Positions 35,054-43,607 of a DNA stretch of 64,000 bases are shown in pieces; within the stretch, counting starts at the first letter, position 1, and each line of letters starts with the position of its first letter. The notes under the pieces are model-generated. The model did no database searches. It saw only the letters and a list, made by a program, of their open reading frames with translations, and was not told the origin of the DNA. Both the position numbers and the translations under genes were made by a program. The DNA comes from Alphaproteobacteria bacterium (GTDB taxonomy: Bacteria > Pseudomonadota > Alphaproteobacteria > Micavibrionales > UBA2020), in the NCBI GenBank assembly GCA_025934695.1, contig JAICWS010000001.1, positions 587,301 to 651,300 of the forward strand. Reading direction: 5' to 3'.

Positions 35054-35742
35054 GGTTTCGGGCCCGAAGGTGCGTCTTTGGCCGGCGGCTGCGGCGTGGC
35101 GGGAGCCGGGGCCGGCAGCGCGTAATGATTGACGAGCTTGCCGTCTTCATAGTCGAAGATGACCGGCGTCGCGTTCGGGATGCCCTGGCGGTTCGACCAG
35201 ATATCGCCTTCCGGCACCGGGCGGATGCCCGCCACGATCTCGAAGGCGACCATGATGCCCGAATGCGAGGCGACGAGGACGGTTTCGCCGCGTTCGAGGC
35301 GCGGCAGAAGTTCTTTCTCGTAGAATTCCTGCACGCGCTCGACCATCTGCTTGTCGCTTTCGCCGCCGGGCAGCGCGATATCGTACTTGTGCGGATAGGC
35401 GAGGATTTCCGGGTCGGTCAGCTTGTTGCGCGCGGTGAAATCGCCGGAATCGGCCTCGACGATCTCGGGGCGCTTTTCGATGTTCCAGCTGCCGTCGGGG
35501 TTCTTGAGGTGGTCGTTGGAGCCCGAGTTCTCGAGCGCCAGGATCCCCGTCGTGACGGCCCGATCGAGGGTCGAGGCATAGGCCTTGTCGATCTTGATGC
35601 CCGCCATCCGCCGCCCGCATTCGCGCGCCTGTTCCTCTCCTTCCTCGGTCAGGGGAATATCGTGCAGGCCGGTCATATAATGCAGCTTGTTATATTCCGT
35701 CTGCCCGTGGCGGAAGAGGACAAGTTTACCTTTGATGGCCAT
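35050..35742 (-). CDS. Histidine phosphatase superfamily protein (phosphoglycerate mutase-like, divergent)
   Basis: This 230-residue protein is of the phosphoglycerate mutase/histidine phosphatase superfamily. LFRHGQTEYN contains the phospho-accepting His12. GGESDKQMVERV matches the conserved GES region. The second catalytic histidine lies in VASHSGIM instead of the AAHGNS/T of true GpmA. The C-terminal tail is rich in proline and alanine. This points to a phosphatase or a re-purposed enzyme and not to glycolysis. It is the first gene of a three-gene operon with an anchored periplasmic protein and a lipoprotein. A close relative is encoded at 38181-38915 and a canonical GpmA at 44308-44934. 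Confidence 0.85.
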   Translation of the reverse strand: MAIKGKLVLFRHGQTEYNKLHYMTGLHDIPLTEEGEEQARECGRRMAGIKIDKAYASTLDRAVTTGILALENSGSNDHLKNPDGSWNIEKRPEIVEADSGDFTARNKLTDPEILAYPHKYDIALPGGESDKQMVERVQEFYEKELLPRLERGETVLVASHSGIMVAFEIVAGIRPVPEGDIWSNRQGIPNATPVIFDYEDGKLVNHYALPAPAPATPQPPAKDAPSGPKP

Positions 35743-35774
35743 GATGCTTTCCAGACCCGTTGAAATTCCCGCCC

Positions 35775-35803
35775 ATGATACAAGCGAGGGCGTACATTTA
35801 CAA
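35775..35803 (-). promoter_or_regulatory. Candidate promoter of the histidine phosphatase operon
   Basis: On the minus strand TTGTAA (35803-35798) and TATCAT (35780-35775) are spaced by 17 bases and lie about 35 bases before the start at 35742, which has GGAAAG as ribosome site. This is visual matching only. Confidence 0.4.
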
Positions 35804-35893
35804 GATCATTTTTCATAAAACTAATCCCCGCAAGTATGCAGCCTACTTGCCTCGAAGTTTTGAGGGTATCATGTAACTCCGAACGCCCTTCTT

Positions 35894-36066
35894 CTCTTCT
35901 CCCCTTGTGGGAGAAGAGGGGGACCCGCGCCCGAAGGGCGTGGGGAAGATGAGGGGTAAGCCCGTCAGGGCGTCACATGAATCTTGATATGACGTGCAGA
36001 CGTGCTTACCCCTCACCTTCCCGTTGCTTCGCGACGGGCCCCTTCCTCTCCCGCAAGGGGAGAGGA
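35894..36066. repeat. R2-family large inverted repeat with shared core
   Basis: The arm 35894-35961 (TCTCTTCTCCCCTTGTGGGA onward, ending GATGAGGGGTAAG) mirrors the arm 36005-36066. The 43-base centre (CGTCACATGA...GACGTGCAGACGTGC) matches the segment at 52-84 before mfd, so two repeat families share this module. The element fills most of the 359-base gap 35743-36101. The rest holds the promoter region of the minus-strand operon. Confidence 0.82.
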
Positions 36067-36101
36067 GATGGACACAACGCAACTTCCGGGTCTCAACGTT
36101 A

Positions 36102-37604
36102 ATGCGATTTCTCACTTTTCTCACTTTCCTCTCTCTCCTCCTCCTCTTCTTCTGCGTGCCGGCCCATGCCGACTCTTATTCCGACCGCATGGAGGTGCCG
36201 GCGATCACGAGCGACGACCAGAAGGTCGAGGACGCAATGCGCGCGATGTATGAAGCCGTGGGGTCGAAGGATTTCGACGCGGCGCAGGCCAACGTGCAGA
36301 AGCTGGCCGACGCCGGCAACGCGGAAGCCGCCTTTCGCCTCGGGCGCTATTACGACGTCGAGACGCCGGTGCCGGATTATCCAAAGGCGCGGGCCTTCTA
36401 CGAGAAAGCGGTCAGCGAAGGCCACGGCTGGGCGGCGAACAATCTCGGCGTCATGTACGAGCGCGGCGCTGGCGTCGACAAGAATATCCCAAAGGCGCGC
36501 CAGCTGTTCACCGCGTCGGCGAAAGCCAATGACCATCACGGCTACCTGAACCTTGCGCGCCTGTCTTTCGAGGGCGCCGAGGGTCCGCCCGACGTGGCCA
36601 AGGGCCTGGCGACGCTCGAAGAGGCGATGAACAAGAAAATTGCCGGCACCTTCGTCGACGCGGCGAATATCTATCAATACGGATTGTTCGGCATTCCCGA
36701 GAACCACCCCAAGGCGGTGGAATATCTGCGCGAGGGCGCGGCGCTGAAAAGCGCGGAGGCCGCCGACCGCCTCGCCTACCTGACGCTCTATGGGGATTGC
36801 GCCGCCGATGCGGGGCTGCTCGCCCATCATCGCGGCAGCGCCCTGTGCGTGCCGGAAAACCCGCGCAAGGGCCTCGACATGCTGGAAGGGCTGGCGTCGA
36901 AGGACAATAAGGAAGCGATCACCGATCTTGGCAGCGCCTATTGGGTGGGTGCGGGCGTGGACCGCGATCCCATCGCCGCCATCAAATACTGGCAAGAAGC
37001 CGGCAACCTCGGCGACTGCCGCGCCTGGCAAAAACTGGCCGCCGCCTACAAGGACAATAAATACATCACGCGCGACGATGCGCAGGCGCTCGATTACCTG
37101 CAGCAGGCCGTGTCCTGCAACCCCCGCGACGCCGACAGCCTCTATTACCTTGGCCGCCATTACTTCGCGAAGTCGAGTCCCGACCATGACTGCGTGAAGG
37201 CCGAGCGCCTGTTCCAGCGCGCCGTCGCGAACGGCGCGCGCGAGGCTTATACGGACTTAGGATATGTCTATGACCGCGGCTGCGATTCCATCGCGCCAGA
37301 CAAGAAGAAAGCCTTCGACTATTACCTGATCGGCGCGAAGCTCGACGTCGTTCTCGCGCAGAACAACTTCGGCGCCGCGCTCAAGCACGGCTGGGGCGCC
37401 GACAAGGACCTGTTCAAGGCATTCGCCTGGCTTTCCGTCGCGGCCGCCAAGGGCAGCAATATGGCCAAGCACAACCTCGTCGAATTCGACTTCCTCCTCT
37501 CGCGCCAGCAAAAACAGGACGCCCTCGCCGCCATCGCGCCGGTGAAACAGCTGATCGCCGACACGAAGATCAATTCCGCGCTCGCGTTCGACGGGAAGTA
37601 TTAA
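36102..37604 (+). CDS. Large secreted Sel1-repeat protein
   Basis: This is a 500-residue protein with a signal peptide (PAHADS, near residue 20) and roughly ten Sel1-like helical repeats covering almost the whole length (for example AAFRLGRYYDVETPVPDYPKA, AANNLGVMYERGAGVDKN, AITDLGSAYWVGAGVDRDPIA, AQNNFGAALKHGWGADKD). Some repeats contain cysteines, including YGDCAADAG and GDCRAWQKL. It is a periplasmic or surface scaffold, possibly binding peptidoglycan or partner proteins. The ATG at 36102 is the start of the signal peptide, and longer in-frame starts fall in the preceding repeat. No partner gene follows on this strand. Confidence 0.88.
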   Translation: MRFLTFLTFLSLLLLFFCVPAHADSYSDRMEVPAITSDDQKVEDAMRAMYEAVGSKDFDAAQANVQKLADAGNAEAAFRLGRYYDVETPVPDYPKARAFYEKAVSEGHGWAANNLGVMYERGAGVDKNIPKARQLFTASAKANDHHGYLNLARLSFEGAEGPPDVAKGLATLEEAMNKKIAGTFVDAANIYQYGLFGIPENHPKAVEYLREGAALKSAEAADRLAYLTLYGDCAADAGLLAHHRGSALCVPENPRKGLDMLEGLASKDNKEAITDLGSAYWVGAGVDRDPIAAIKYWQEAGNLGDCRAWQKLAAAYKDNKYITRDDAQALDYLQQAVSCNPRDADSLYYLGRHYFAKSSPDHDCVKAERLFQRAVANGAREAYTDLGYVYDRGCDSIAPDKKKAFDYYLIGAKLDVVLAQNNFGAALKHGWGADKDLFKAFAWLSVAAAKGSNMAKHNLVEFDFLLSRQQKQDALAAIAPVKQLIADTKINSALAFDGKY

Positions 37605-37613
37605 GCGCGCAAA

Positions 37614-37945
37614 GATCGTCATTCCCGCGAAAGCGGAAATCTCATGCAGCATCCCCGGCACTCAATAGCCACGGGATCCACGCTTCCGCGGGGATGACGC
37701 CTGTGGGCTTGATTGGAAGTATTAAATCATTTGTCATCCCGAACGCAGTGAGGGATCTTCCGAAGACGAAGCAATACCGCCATTGCCGACAGTGCTGACG
37801 CTCGGAATGACAGTTTGGGTCTTGCGGCTGACCAATATCGTCATTCCCGCGCAAGCGGGAATCTCGTGCAGCCTCCCCGGCGCTCAATAACCACGGATCC
37901 CCGCTTTCGCGGGGATGACGCCTGTGGGCTTGACAGGAAGTATCA
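37614..37945. repeat. Tandem R4 repeats, two copies about 220 bases apart
   Basis: Copy A (37614-37724) and copy B (37836-37945) are direct repeats of about 110 bases. Both run CGTCATTCCCGCG...AAGCGG, ATCTC, TGCAGC, CCCCGGC, CTCAATA, CCACGG, then CCGCGGGGATGACG or CGCGGGGATGACG and CTGTGGGCTTGA. Each copy is itself a palindrome-bounded unit (TCATTCCCGCG against CGCGGGGATGA). An R3 repeat separates them. Confidence 0.85.
37732..37812. repeat. R3-family repeat nested between R4 copies
   Basis: TTGTCATCCCGAACGCAGTG and its mirrored end ACGCTCGGAATGACA border a variable core. This is the same family as 21810-21881 and 44207-44299. Confidence 0.8.
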
Positions 37946-37977
37946 GGCGCCCGGTCTCTTTTCTCGTTGTCTCCAAA

Positions 37978-38095
37978 AGTGCCACCCCGGCGAAAGCCGG
38001 GGTCCACGGACTTGAAATGTTCAGAGGAACAGGCCGACGGCGGTTACGCTGGACGGCCATAGTCCGTGGACCCCGGCCTTCGCCGGGGTGGCACT
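37978..38095. repeat. R1-family paired palindrome
   Basis: The arms AGTGCCACCCCGGCGAAAGC (37978 onward) and its mirror ending at 38095 share 34-35 bases, and each arm is itself a CCCCGGC/GCCGGGG hairpin followed by TCCACGGACT. Together with the R4 and R3 copies it fills the 576-base gap 37605-38180, which contains no gene. Confidence 0.88.
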
Positions 38096-38180
38096 TATTT
38101 TAAACTTTAGCGGTTAAAACCCAATCGCGTCTTGCGCGGCGCTACCGCGGCTTATCTTCCAGCAGCGCCATAGGTCGGCG

Positions 38181-38915
38181 TCACGCCTTGGGGCCAGACG
38201 CCTGTTTCTTCGGCGTGACGGCTTTGTTTTCGTTCGCGGGAACGTCGGGGTTCGCGAGATGGTAATGTTTCACCAGCTGACCGTCTTCATATTCGCAAAC
38301 GGTCGGCGTCGCGTTGGGGACGCGCGTCTTGCTCGTCCACTGGCCCTTGTTGTCCTTGGGCGCCTCGCGCAGGCCGAGCACGATGTCGAAAGCGCGCATG
38401 ATGCCGGAGTGCGAGACCACCAGCACCGTTTCGCCGCGCTGCATGCGGGGCAGCAGCTCTTCCTCGTAGAATTTCCGCACGCGCTCGACGACCTGCTGGT
38501 CGCTTTCGCCGCCGGGCAGCGGCTTTTCGTAATGACGCTCGTAACGCAGGATCTCGGGGTCGGTCTTGTGATTGCGGCCGGTGAAGACGCCCGTGTCGAG
38601 CTCGATGATCTCTTTGCGTTTTTCGATGTCCCAGCTGCCGTCGGGTTTCTTGAGCTGGTCGTTGGCATGCGTCTCGCCCAGCGCCAGCGCCGCGGTATTG
38701 AAGGCGCGGCTGAGCGTCGAGGAATAAACCTTGTCGAAATGAAATACGCTGATCAGCTTCCCCGCCTCGCGCGCCTGATTTTCGCCGTCGGCATTGAGCG
38801 GAATGTCGCGCGTGCCGGTCATGAGGTGCTCGACGTTATAATCCGTCTGCCCGTGACGGAAGAGGACGAGCGTGCCGCGCACAGGCGCGGTTTCGTTGAG
38901 GGCGGGATCAGCCAT
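38181..38915 (-). CDS. Histidine phosphatase superfamily protein (phosphoglycerate mutase-like, divergent)
   Basis: This 244-residue relative of the protein at 35050-35742 has the same features: LFRHGQTDYN, a shared KKPDGSWDIEKR stretch, GGESDQQVVERV, and VVSHSGIMRAFD in place of the GpmA AHGN motif. It has a lysine-rich C-terminal tail instead of the proline-rich one. The ATG at 38915 has AAAGGA 7 bases upstream, which decides it over the in-frame start at 38936. Cytosolic phosphatase or mutase activity on an unknown substrate is expected from the intact first histidine. It is a stand-alone gene flanked by repeats. Confidence 0.85.
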   Translation of the reverse strand: MADPALNETAPVRGTLVLFRHGQTDYNVEHLMTGTRDIPLNADGENQAREAGKLISVFHFDKVYSSTLSRAFNTAALALGETHANDQLKKPDGSWDIEKRKEIIELDTGVFTGRNHKTDPEILRYERHYEKPLPGGESDQQVVERVRKFYEEELLPRMQRGETVLVVSHSGIMRAFDIVLGLREAPKDNKGQWTSKTRVPNATPTVCEYEDGQLVKHYHLANPDVPANENKAVTPKKQASGPKA

Positions 38916-39053
38916 ATCAGTTCCTTTGTCTAACAAGACCCCACTCTAGCCTTTTCATAAGGCGGGGGCAAGAAGGGTGAGGAAAGCATAGGGATTTCAG
39001 GTGGTTGGGGGGAAGGAAGGAGCCGATGAGTGATAATAACCGTTACGAAAACT

Positions 39054-39812
39054 TCAAGGTTCCTTCGACGGTGGCGGCGCTGCAGATGGAGCAGGGTGCG
39101 AATGATTCCACTCGTTCGCTTGCTCTTCAATTTTGTGTCGCTTAAAAAACCAAAGATACGTTCCAATCCTATCTGCGTCTCCTTGATCTATTGGCCTAAT
39201 CCAACCGCGATGTTGATTGGGATTATTGCTATTTCTTTGCGCCACCACGCTACACCAGAAATATGCTTTCTCGTAGTCGGGGGGTAAGGCCTCTCTTTCT
39301 GCCCCATACAACCTGCAGAGCGATGACATGGCACCCAAGTCGCCCTGTTCTGCCTTCCTTTCATACCCGGAAAGACCAGAGCGGAACCATTTTTCTGATT
39401 CAGCTTGGTCCACGCCTAATCCGAGATTGCGCCTTGACAGGTCGATTTGTGCTTCAAGATATCCATCCTCTGCAGCTTTCCGGTACCATTTTGCAGCTTC
39501 AATTTTGTCTCTCAGTCTGTCTGGGCCACCTTGTAAATACCTCCAGCCAAGAGCATACGCCGCCGCCGGATTTCCCTGATCAGCTGCTTTGCGATACCAT
39601 TTCATTGCTTCCGCATCACTTTCTATGCCTTTTTGTCCGTTAGCCGGTACTGCGTCACGCTCATATATGTCGCCGAGCTTCTTTTGAGCATTAGCATCGC
39701 CCTTTTCCGCTTCTGCTCTAAGCTGAGTTGTTGTATCCGCGAGCTGGTCTGCCCGTGCGATGTTCGGAAGCAGACAAACTGCTAGGAATAAGATGGTAAA
39801 AAGGATTTTCAA
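39054..39812 (-). CDS. Secreted Sel1-repeat protein, AT-rich gene
   Basis: This is a 252-residue protein with a signal peptide (NIARADQ, near residue 21) and three to four Sel1-like repeats (AQKKLGDIYERDAV, AAYALGWRYLQGG, EAQIDLSRRNLGLGV, AMSSLCRLYGAE). A C-terminal tail rich in Ser, Ala and Pro follows. The gene is more AT-rich than its surroundings, as are 30637-31474, which suggests foreign origin for parts of this block. It probably has an envelope scaffold role like other Sel1 proteins. Confidence 0.83.
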   Translation of the reverse strand: MKILFTILFLAVCLLPNIARADQLADTTTQLRAEAEKGDANAQKKLGDIYERDAVPANGQKGIESDAEAMKWYRKAADQGNPAAAYALGWRYLQGGPDRLRDKIEAAKWYRKAAEDGYLEAQIDLSRRNLGLGVDQAESEKWFRSGLSGYERKAEQGDLGAMSSLCRLYGAEREALPPDYEKAYFWCSVVAQRNSNNPNQHRGWIRPIDQGDADRIGTYLWFFKRHKIEEQANEWNHSHPAPSAAPPPSKEP

Positions 39813-39926
39813 AATAGCGGTTCCAAATGAGTGATAATATATCTTATAACAACTCCCATTTTACGCCCCCGCCCCCATTTTAACAACCGCTGCCCTTTTG
39901 CCGGCTTTTGCGCTACACTGCTCAGC

Positions 39927-40148
39927 ATGTCCGACGACTCAGGCAGCAGCAAAGCCAAAACTCGCATCACAATCCTCGCCCTTCTGGTGGTCCTGGTGTC
40001 GGTGGGGCTCGTGTTTGTGGTCAATCATATGCGGCGCACGCAGGACCGCATCGTCGAAATGCGCGAATGCACCGGCATCTGCACCGATGCCCCGGCCTCG
40101 ACCGAAGAAATGCACCGGAAAAAAGCGGTCCCCGCGCCTACTCACTAA
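39927..40148 (+). CDS. Small single-span membrane protein
   Basis: This is a 73-residue protein: a short cytosolic N-terminus, one membrane helix (ITILALLVVLVSVGLVFVV), then a periplasmic tail with two cysteines (RECTGICTDA) and a basic end. The ATG at 39927 begins right before the helix, and the longer in-frame frame upstream includes no conserved feature. It has no clear ribosome site. Function is unknown. Confidence 0.5.
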   Translation: MSDDSGSSKAKTRITILALLVVLVSVGLVFVVNHMRRTQDRIVEMRECTGICTDAPASTEEMHRKKAVPAPTH

Positions 40149-40203
40149 AACGTCGTTCGCCGCGGCTTTAGCGTGTTCCAGAGCTTTGGAACCACGCCGC
40201 GCA

Positions 40204-40581
40204 TCAATGGATATTGAACTTGACATCGACGTCATAGGTCGGCTCATGGCGGATGGGGCACCAGCCGGTCCTGGTCTTGTTGACGGTCAGCTGCATCGTC
40301 TTGCCGCTGGGCAGCGAGACGTTCTGCTCGGTCGCGCCGAAGGGCCAGCTGTAGGCGGTCTGCATCATCGAGTTGATATAAGTTCTCGCGTAATCGCCGT
40401 CGGCCTTGCTCACGCTCGGGGATATCGTGAGTGCCACCGACGGCACGGCATGCACGGGCGCGGCCTCGGCCTGCGCGACGGCGCTTGTGTCGCCGGATGA
40501 ATGATTGTGGTGCTGGTATGTCGCATACATGCCGTAGCTGACGACGCCCAGCATCAGGATCAATCGAATAATTCCGCCCAT
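40204..40581 (-). CDS. Membrane-anchored periplasmic protein, unknown
   Basis: This is a 125-residue protein with an N-terminal membrane helix (IIRLILMLGVVSYGMYATY), a histidine-containing linker and a compact domain (VALTISPSVSKADGDYARTYINSMMQTAYSWPFGATEQNVSLPSGKTMQLTVNKTRTGWCPIRHEPTYDVDVKF). The domain looks like a small mixed alpha/beta fold. I recognise no family. It converges with the small gene at 39927-40148. Confidence 0.62.
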   Translation of the reverse strand: MGGIIRLILMLGVVSYGMYATYQHHNHSSGDTSAVAQAEAAPVHAVPSVALTISPSVSKADGDYARTYINSMMQTAYSWPFGATEQNVSLPSGKTMQLTVNKTRTGWCPIRHEPTYDVDVKFNIH

Positions 40582-40622
40582 GGCCGGCCCCCATGCCGTT
40601 TGACCTGGATGGTTTTATTTTA

Positions 40623-40690
40623 TCATGGCGGTCATTAACGTTTGTGGCCTCCGGCTTCCCTTCCGGCCTGTCACGGGTCTACCGCCATGA
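40623..40690. repeat. Inverted repeat in the divergent gap before the M49-like gene
   Basis: TCATGGCGGT at 40623-40632 and ACCGCCATGA at 40681-40690 are exact inverted complements, with GGCC/GGCC pairs inside. It lies in the 266-base gap 40582-40847 between divergent genes and could be a regulator site or a hairpin. The rest of the gap is AT-rich (ATTATTATGTTAAAATAG) and may contain the promoter. Confidence 0.5.
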
Positions 40691-40847
40691 AATGTCCATT
40701 TTTAACAAGCGGATGCCAGTCAGGCCGCCTCCCCGGCCCGTTTTCCCAAGGGTAATATTATTATGTTAAAATAGCCTTTGACACAAGATTATGACCAATG
40801 CTAATGTTTTCCCCGGCGAGGCAAAAAGATCTCGCAAGGAGAGCACA

Positions 40848-42653
40848 GTGACCCACAAAAAAGAAAAGAAGCTGAGCGGCGCCTTCAACCGCGCTATCGG
40901 CAAACACGGCGAATTCACGATCGGCATCAGCCCGCGCAAGCTGAATGACATCATCACCAACCAGACGCGCGAAATCGATTTCAGCGTTCCCGACGCGGCC
41001 TACGGCCAGCTGTCGGACGCGAACAAGCGCGCCCTTGCCCATCTGGTGAAGGCGGCGGAATATCTCGACCAGGCCTTCCTCAAGCAGGATCATCCCGACA
41101 ATATCCGCGCGCGCCGGAAACTCGAAAAGGCGGCGGGCAAAGGCAACAAGCTTGCCGAGCAGGCGCTGAAACTGTTCACGATGCAAAATGGCGTCGAGGG
41201 CAAGGACATGTATGCGAAAAAGTCCCGACCGCTGCGCATCTTCAGCGACAAGAAGCTGCAGCCCGGCAAAGGCTTCTATCCGCAGGACCTCACCAAAAAA
41301 GAACTCGCCGATTATATCGTGGCGCATCCCGAACAGGCCTCCGCCCTGCTCGGCAACAACACGATCGTCGTGCGCGAAGGGAAGAAACTGTCGGCCATCC
41401 CCTATTCCATCGCCTTCGAAACAGAAATGCAGGGCGCCGCGAAAGAACTGCTGGCGGCGGCGCGCGAAACCGATCATCCAGCCTTCGCGGAATATCTCCG
41501 GGCGCAGGCGCAGCAGCTCGTCAACGACAGCGACCCCGTGAACGGATTCACCGCCGACAAACTGTGGATTTCCAACCTCGAGGACTCGCCCTTGGAATTC
41601 ACCATCGGCCGCGAGAATTACGAAGACCGCATGAGTTCCGACGTGGCGGCCGAGCCGCGCGTGAAAAAGGTGCTGGATGAAAACGGCATCAAGGCCAGGG
41701 CGAAAGATTCGCTGTCCGTGCGCGTCGGCATCGTTAACAAGGACTCTTATGCCGAAATCGCGGATTACCGCAAGCACCTCGATGACTTCGGCAAGGAAAT
41801 GCCGCTCTACGACCAGTATCCGTCCAAGGGCTCCGCGGGCAAGGGCGACAAGATGACTTTCGCCGACGTCGATCTCGTCGCCTTCACCGGCGATTACGCG
41901 GCCGTGCGCGGGGGCATCACGATCGCGCAGAATCTGCCCAACGACGACAAGCTGGCCGTCCAGCTCAAGGAAGGCAGCCGTCTCGTGTTCCACCGCCAGG
42001 TGCGGCAGAGCGTGGACGCGGCGGCGCAAAAGAAATTCCTCGACGCGCTGGTCGACCCGTCGCAGCACAACATGTTCGTGCCAAATTCCGATTTCCTGTT
42101 TACGATCGGACACGAGCTCGTGCATTCGCTCGGTCCCCGCACGACCGCCGACGGGCGCGACAAGAACGGCTCGCTGGGCAAGTACGGCAGCATGCTCGAG
42201 GAAAACAAGGCGGACGTCGGATCGGTCGCCCTCACCGACTACTTCGTCAAAATCGGCAAGTTCACGCAGGAACAGGCGAACCAGATCTACCTCACCTGGG
42301 CCGCGAACGAACTGCCGTCCAAGCAGCCATCGGAAGACGAGGCGCACCGCTACCGGTCGGTCATGCAGGTCAATTACTTCATCGACAAAGGCGCGATCAA
42401 GTTCGAGAAAGGCGGCAAGCTTTCCATCGTGCCCGAAAAGATGGGCCAGGCCGGCCGCGACATGCTGAAGGAAGTGATCCAGATCCAGCTCGACGGCGAT
42501 CCCGCGAAGGCGGAAGCCTTCGTCAAAAAATGGGGCGCCTGGAACGAGACGCTGCAATACGCCTCGGACGAGAAGATGAAGCTGAAACCCAAGCTCTACC
42601 GCCTTATCCGGCAGCCGATGCGCGAGAAAATCCTGAAGCAGGGAAGCAATTAA
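40848..42653 (+). CDS. M49-like (dipeptidyl-peptidase III-related) metallopeptidase
   Basis: This is a 601-residue cytosolic protein. HELVH at residues 422-426 followed by SLGPRT, then SMLEENKADVG with Glu451/Glu452, follows the layout of peptidase family M49 and its bacterial and plant relatives. There a zinc HEXX(G)H motif is followed some 25-50 residues later by EExxA(E/D). Classical DPP III has six residues (HEXXGH), while here the spacing is the usual HEXXH. The GTG at 40848 has AAGGAG at ideal spacing and is preferred over an ATG 57 bases upstream without any site. Substrate is unknown; DPP III enzymes remove dipeptides from short peptides. The stop overlaps the convergent LRR-like gene by 4 bases. 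Confidence 0.6.
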   Translation: MTHKKEKKLSGAFNRAIGKHGEFTIGISPRKLNDIITNQTREIDFSVPDAAYGQLSDANKRALAHLVKAAEYLDQAFLKQDHPDNIRARRKLEKAAGKGNKLAEQALKLFTMQNGVEGKDMYAKKSRPLRIFSDKKLQPGKGFYPQDLTKKELADYIVAHPEQASALLGNNTIVVREGKKLSAIPYSIAFETEMQGAAKELLAAARETDHPAFAEYLRAQAQQLVNDSDPVNGFTADKLWISNLEDSPLEFTIGRENYEDRMSSDVAAEPRVKKVLDENGIKARAKDSLSVRVGIVNKDSYAEIADYRKHLDDFGKEMPLYDQYPSKGSAGKGDKMTFADVDLVAFTGDYAAVRGGITIAQNLPNDDKLAVQLKEGSRLVFHRQVRQSVDAAAQKKFLDALVDPSQHNMFVPNSDFLFTIGHELVHSLGPRTTADGRDKNGSLGKYGSMLEENKADVGSVALTDYFVKIGKFTQEQANQIYLTWAANELPSKQPSEDEAHRYRSVMQVNYFIDKGAIKFEKGGKLSIVPEKMGQAGRDMLKEVIQIQLDGDPAKAEAFVKKWGAWNETLQYASDEKMKLKPKLYRLIRQPMREKILKQGSN

Positions 42654-43048
42654 AGGCTGAAATCCCCATTCGCCGGCTTCGGCTGATGCTGGGGCGGATT
42701 GCGCAGATTCTCGGGGATGTGTCCCTCCCAGAAGACGCCGAAATCGCTGACGAGGGACTTGAAGCCCTTGGGCGCGCCTTTGAGCGAGGTGAGCGGGTTA
42801 TGCAGGCAGGAAAAATTGCCGTCGACGACGACGTTGCTCAGGTCGGGCAGCTCTTTCATGTCGCGGTTCGAGACATTGAGGTTGCCGGGCACCAGTAGCG
42901 TGCCGTCTTTCAGCTTGTGAAACTCGACGCCCCAGTTGATCAGCGCAATTTCGCCGGGCGACGGCGGCACATATTCAGACACCACGATTTCTTTCACCTT
43001 ATCCGAAGAGCGCTTGAACTTCTTCTTCAGCCAGTCGATGCCCCACAT
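42650..43048 (-). CDS. Small protein with LRR-like repeats
   Basis: This is a 132-residue soluble protein. Its centre (LLVPGNLNVSNRDMKELPDLSNVVVDGNFSCLHNPLTSLKGAPKGFKSLVSDFGVF) follows the leucine-rich repeat-like pattern GNFxCxxNxLTSLxGAP found in many phage and bacterial proteins. It has a short basic N-terminus and a Pro/Gln-rich tail. Partner and function are unknown. Its stop overlaps that of the metallopeptidase gene, so the two genes converge completely. Confidence 0.7.
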   Translation of the reverse strand: MWGIDWLKKKFKRSSDKVKEIVVSEYVPPSPGEIALINWGVEFHKLKDGTLLVPGNLNVSNRDMKELPDLSNVVVDGNFSCLHNPLTSLKGAPKGFKSLVSDFGVFWEGHIPENLRNPPQHQPKPANGDFSL

Positions 43049-43171
43049 GGAAGCCTGCCTTATTTGCTTTCAGTTAAAACGTAACGCGACAGGGATAATC
43101 CAAAATCCCAAGTTATGCAATGGGAGATGGACAAATCGTTGAAATACCATCAAATTTTCTGCACGGGTTTT

Positions 43172-43603
43172 TCAGCGCGGCTTCACCAGCTCAAGGTCGG
43201 CTTTTTGCTTTTCTTCCACCGAAGCTTTTTTTCCGCTGCCGCGATTCATGACGAAGGGGCCAGATAAATACCTGCCCGCTTTCATGACTTTCCAGGTGCC
43301 CTCGATGCGCGTGCCAGATCCGTCCAGGGTGCCAGAATAAAGCAGGCTGTGGCCGGCGCGCGGCACTTTTTCATAGGTTTTGGTGAAGGTGACGCTGGTG
43401 CCCTCGCGGCTGCCGGAAAGGCTGGCGAAAAGCTCGCGGTCCTTGGCTGGGCTGAAGGTATTGGGCTCGATAATCTCGCCGCTCAAGGCGCCGCCCTTGT
43501 CCTCGATGATGGCGTTGAAAGCGACAGGCTCTTTCAAACCGTGGGGATAATCGTAAACGCCGGTCCAGAAGCCTGTCAGATTGTCCTTGTCCCCGTCAGC
43601 CAA
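43172..43603 (-). CDS. Small beta-rich protein of unknown function
   Basis: This is a 143-residue soluble protein. Alternating beta strands (GFWTGVYDYPHGLKEPVAFNAIIED, LSGEIIEPNTF, SVTFTKTYEK, GHSLLYSGTLDGSGTRIEGTW) suggest a small beta-barrel like those of avidin/lipocalin-type domains. A lysine-rich tail follows. I recognise no named family. It starts 4 bases after the stop of the DotI/IcmL-like gene, so both are co-transcribed. Confidence 0.68.
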   Translation of the reverse strand: MADGDKDNLTGFWTGVYDYPHGLKEPVAFNAIIEDKGGALSGEIIEPNTFSPAKDRELFASLSGSREGTSVTFTKTYEKVPRAGHSLLYSGTLDGSGTRIEGTWKVMKAGRYLSGPFVMNRGSGKKASVEEKQKADLELVKPR

Positions 43604-43607
43604 GGCG

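Noticed and set aside
37614-38095. CRISPR array suggested by stacked repeats
   Set aside because: The units differ in length and family, are palindromic over their whole length and lack regular spacers. No cas gene is near.
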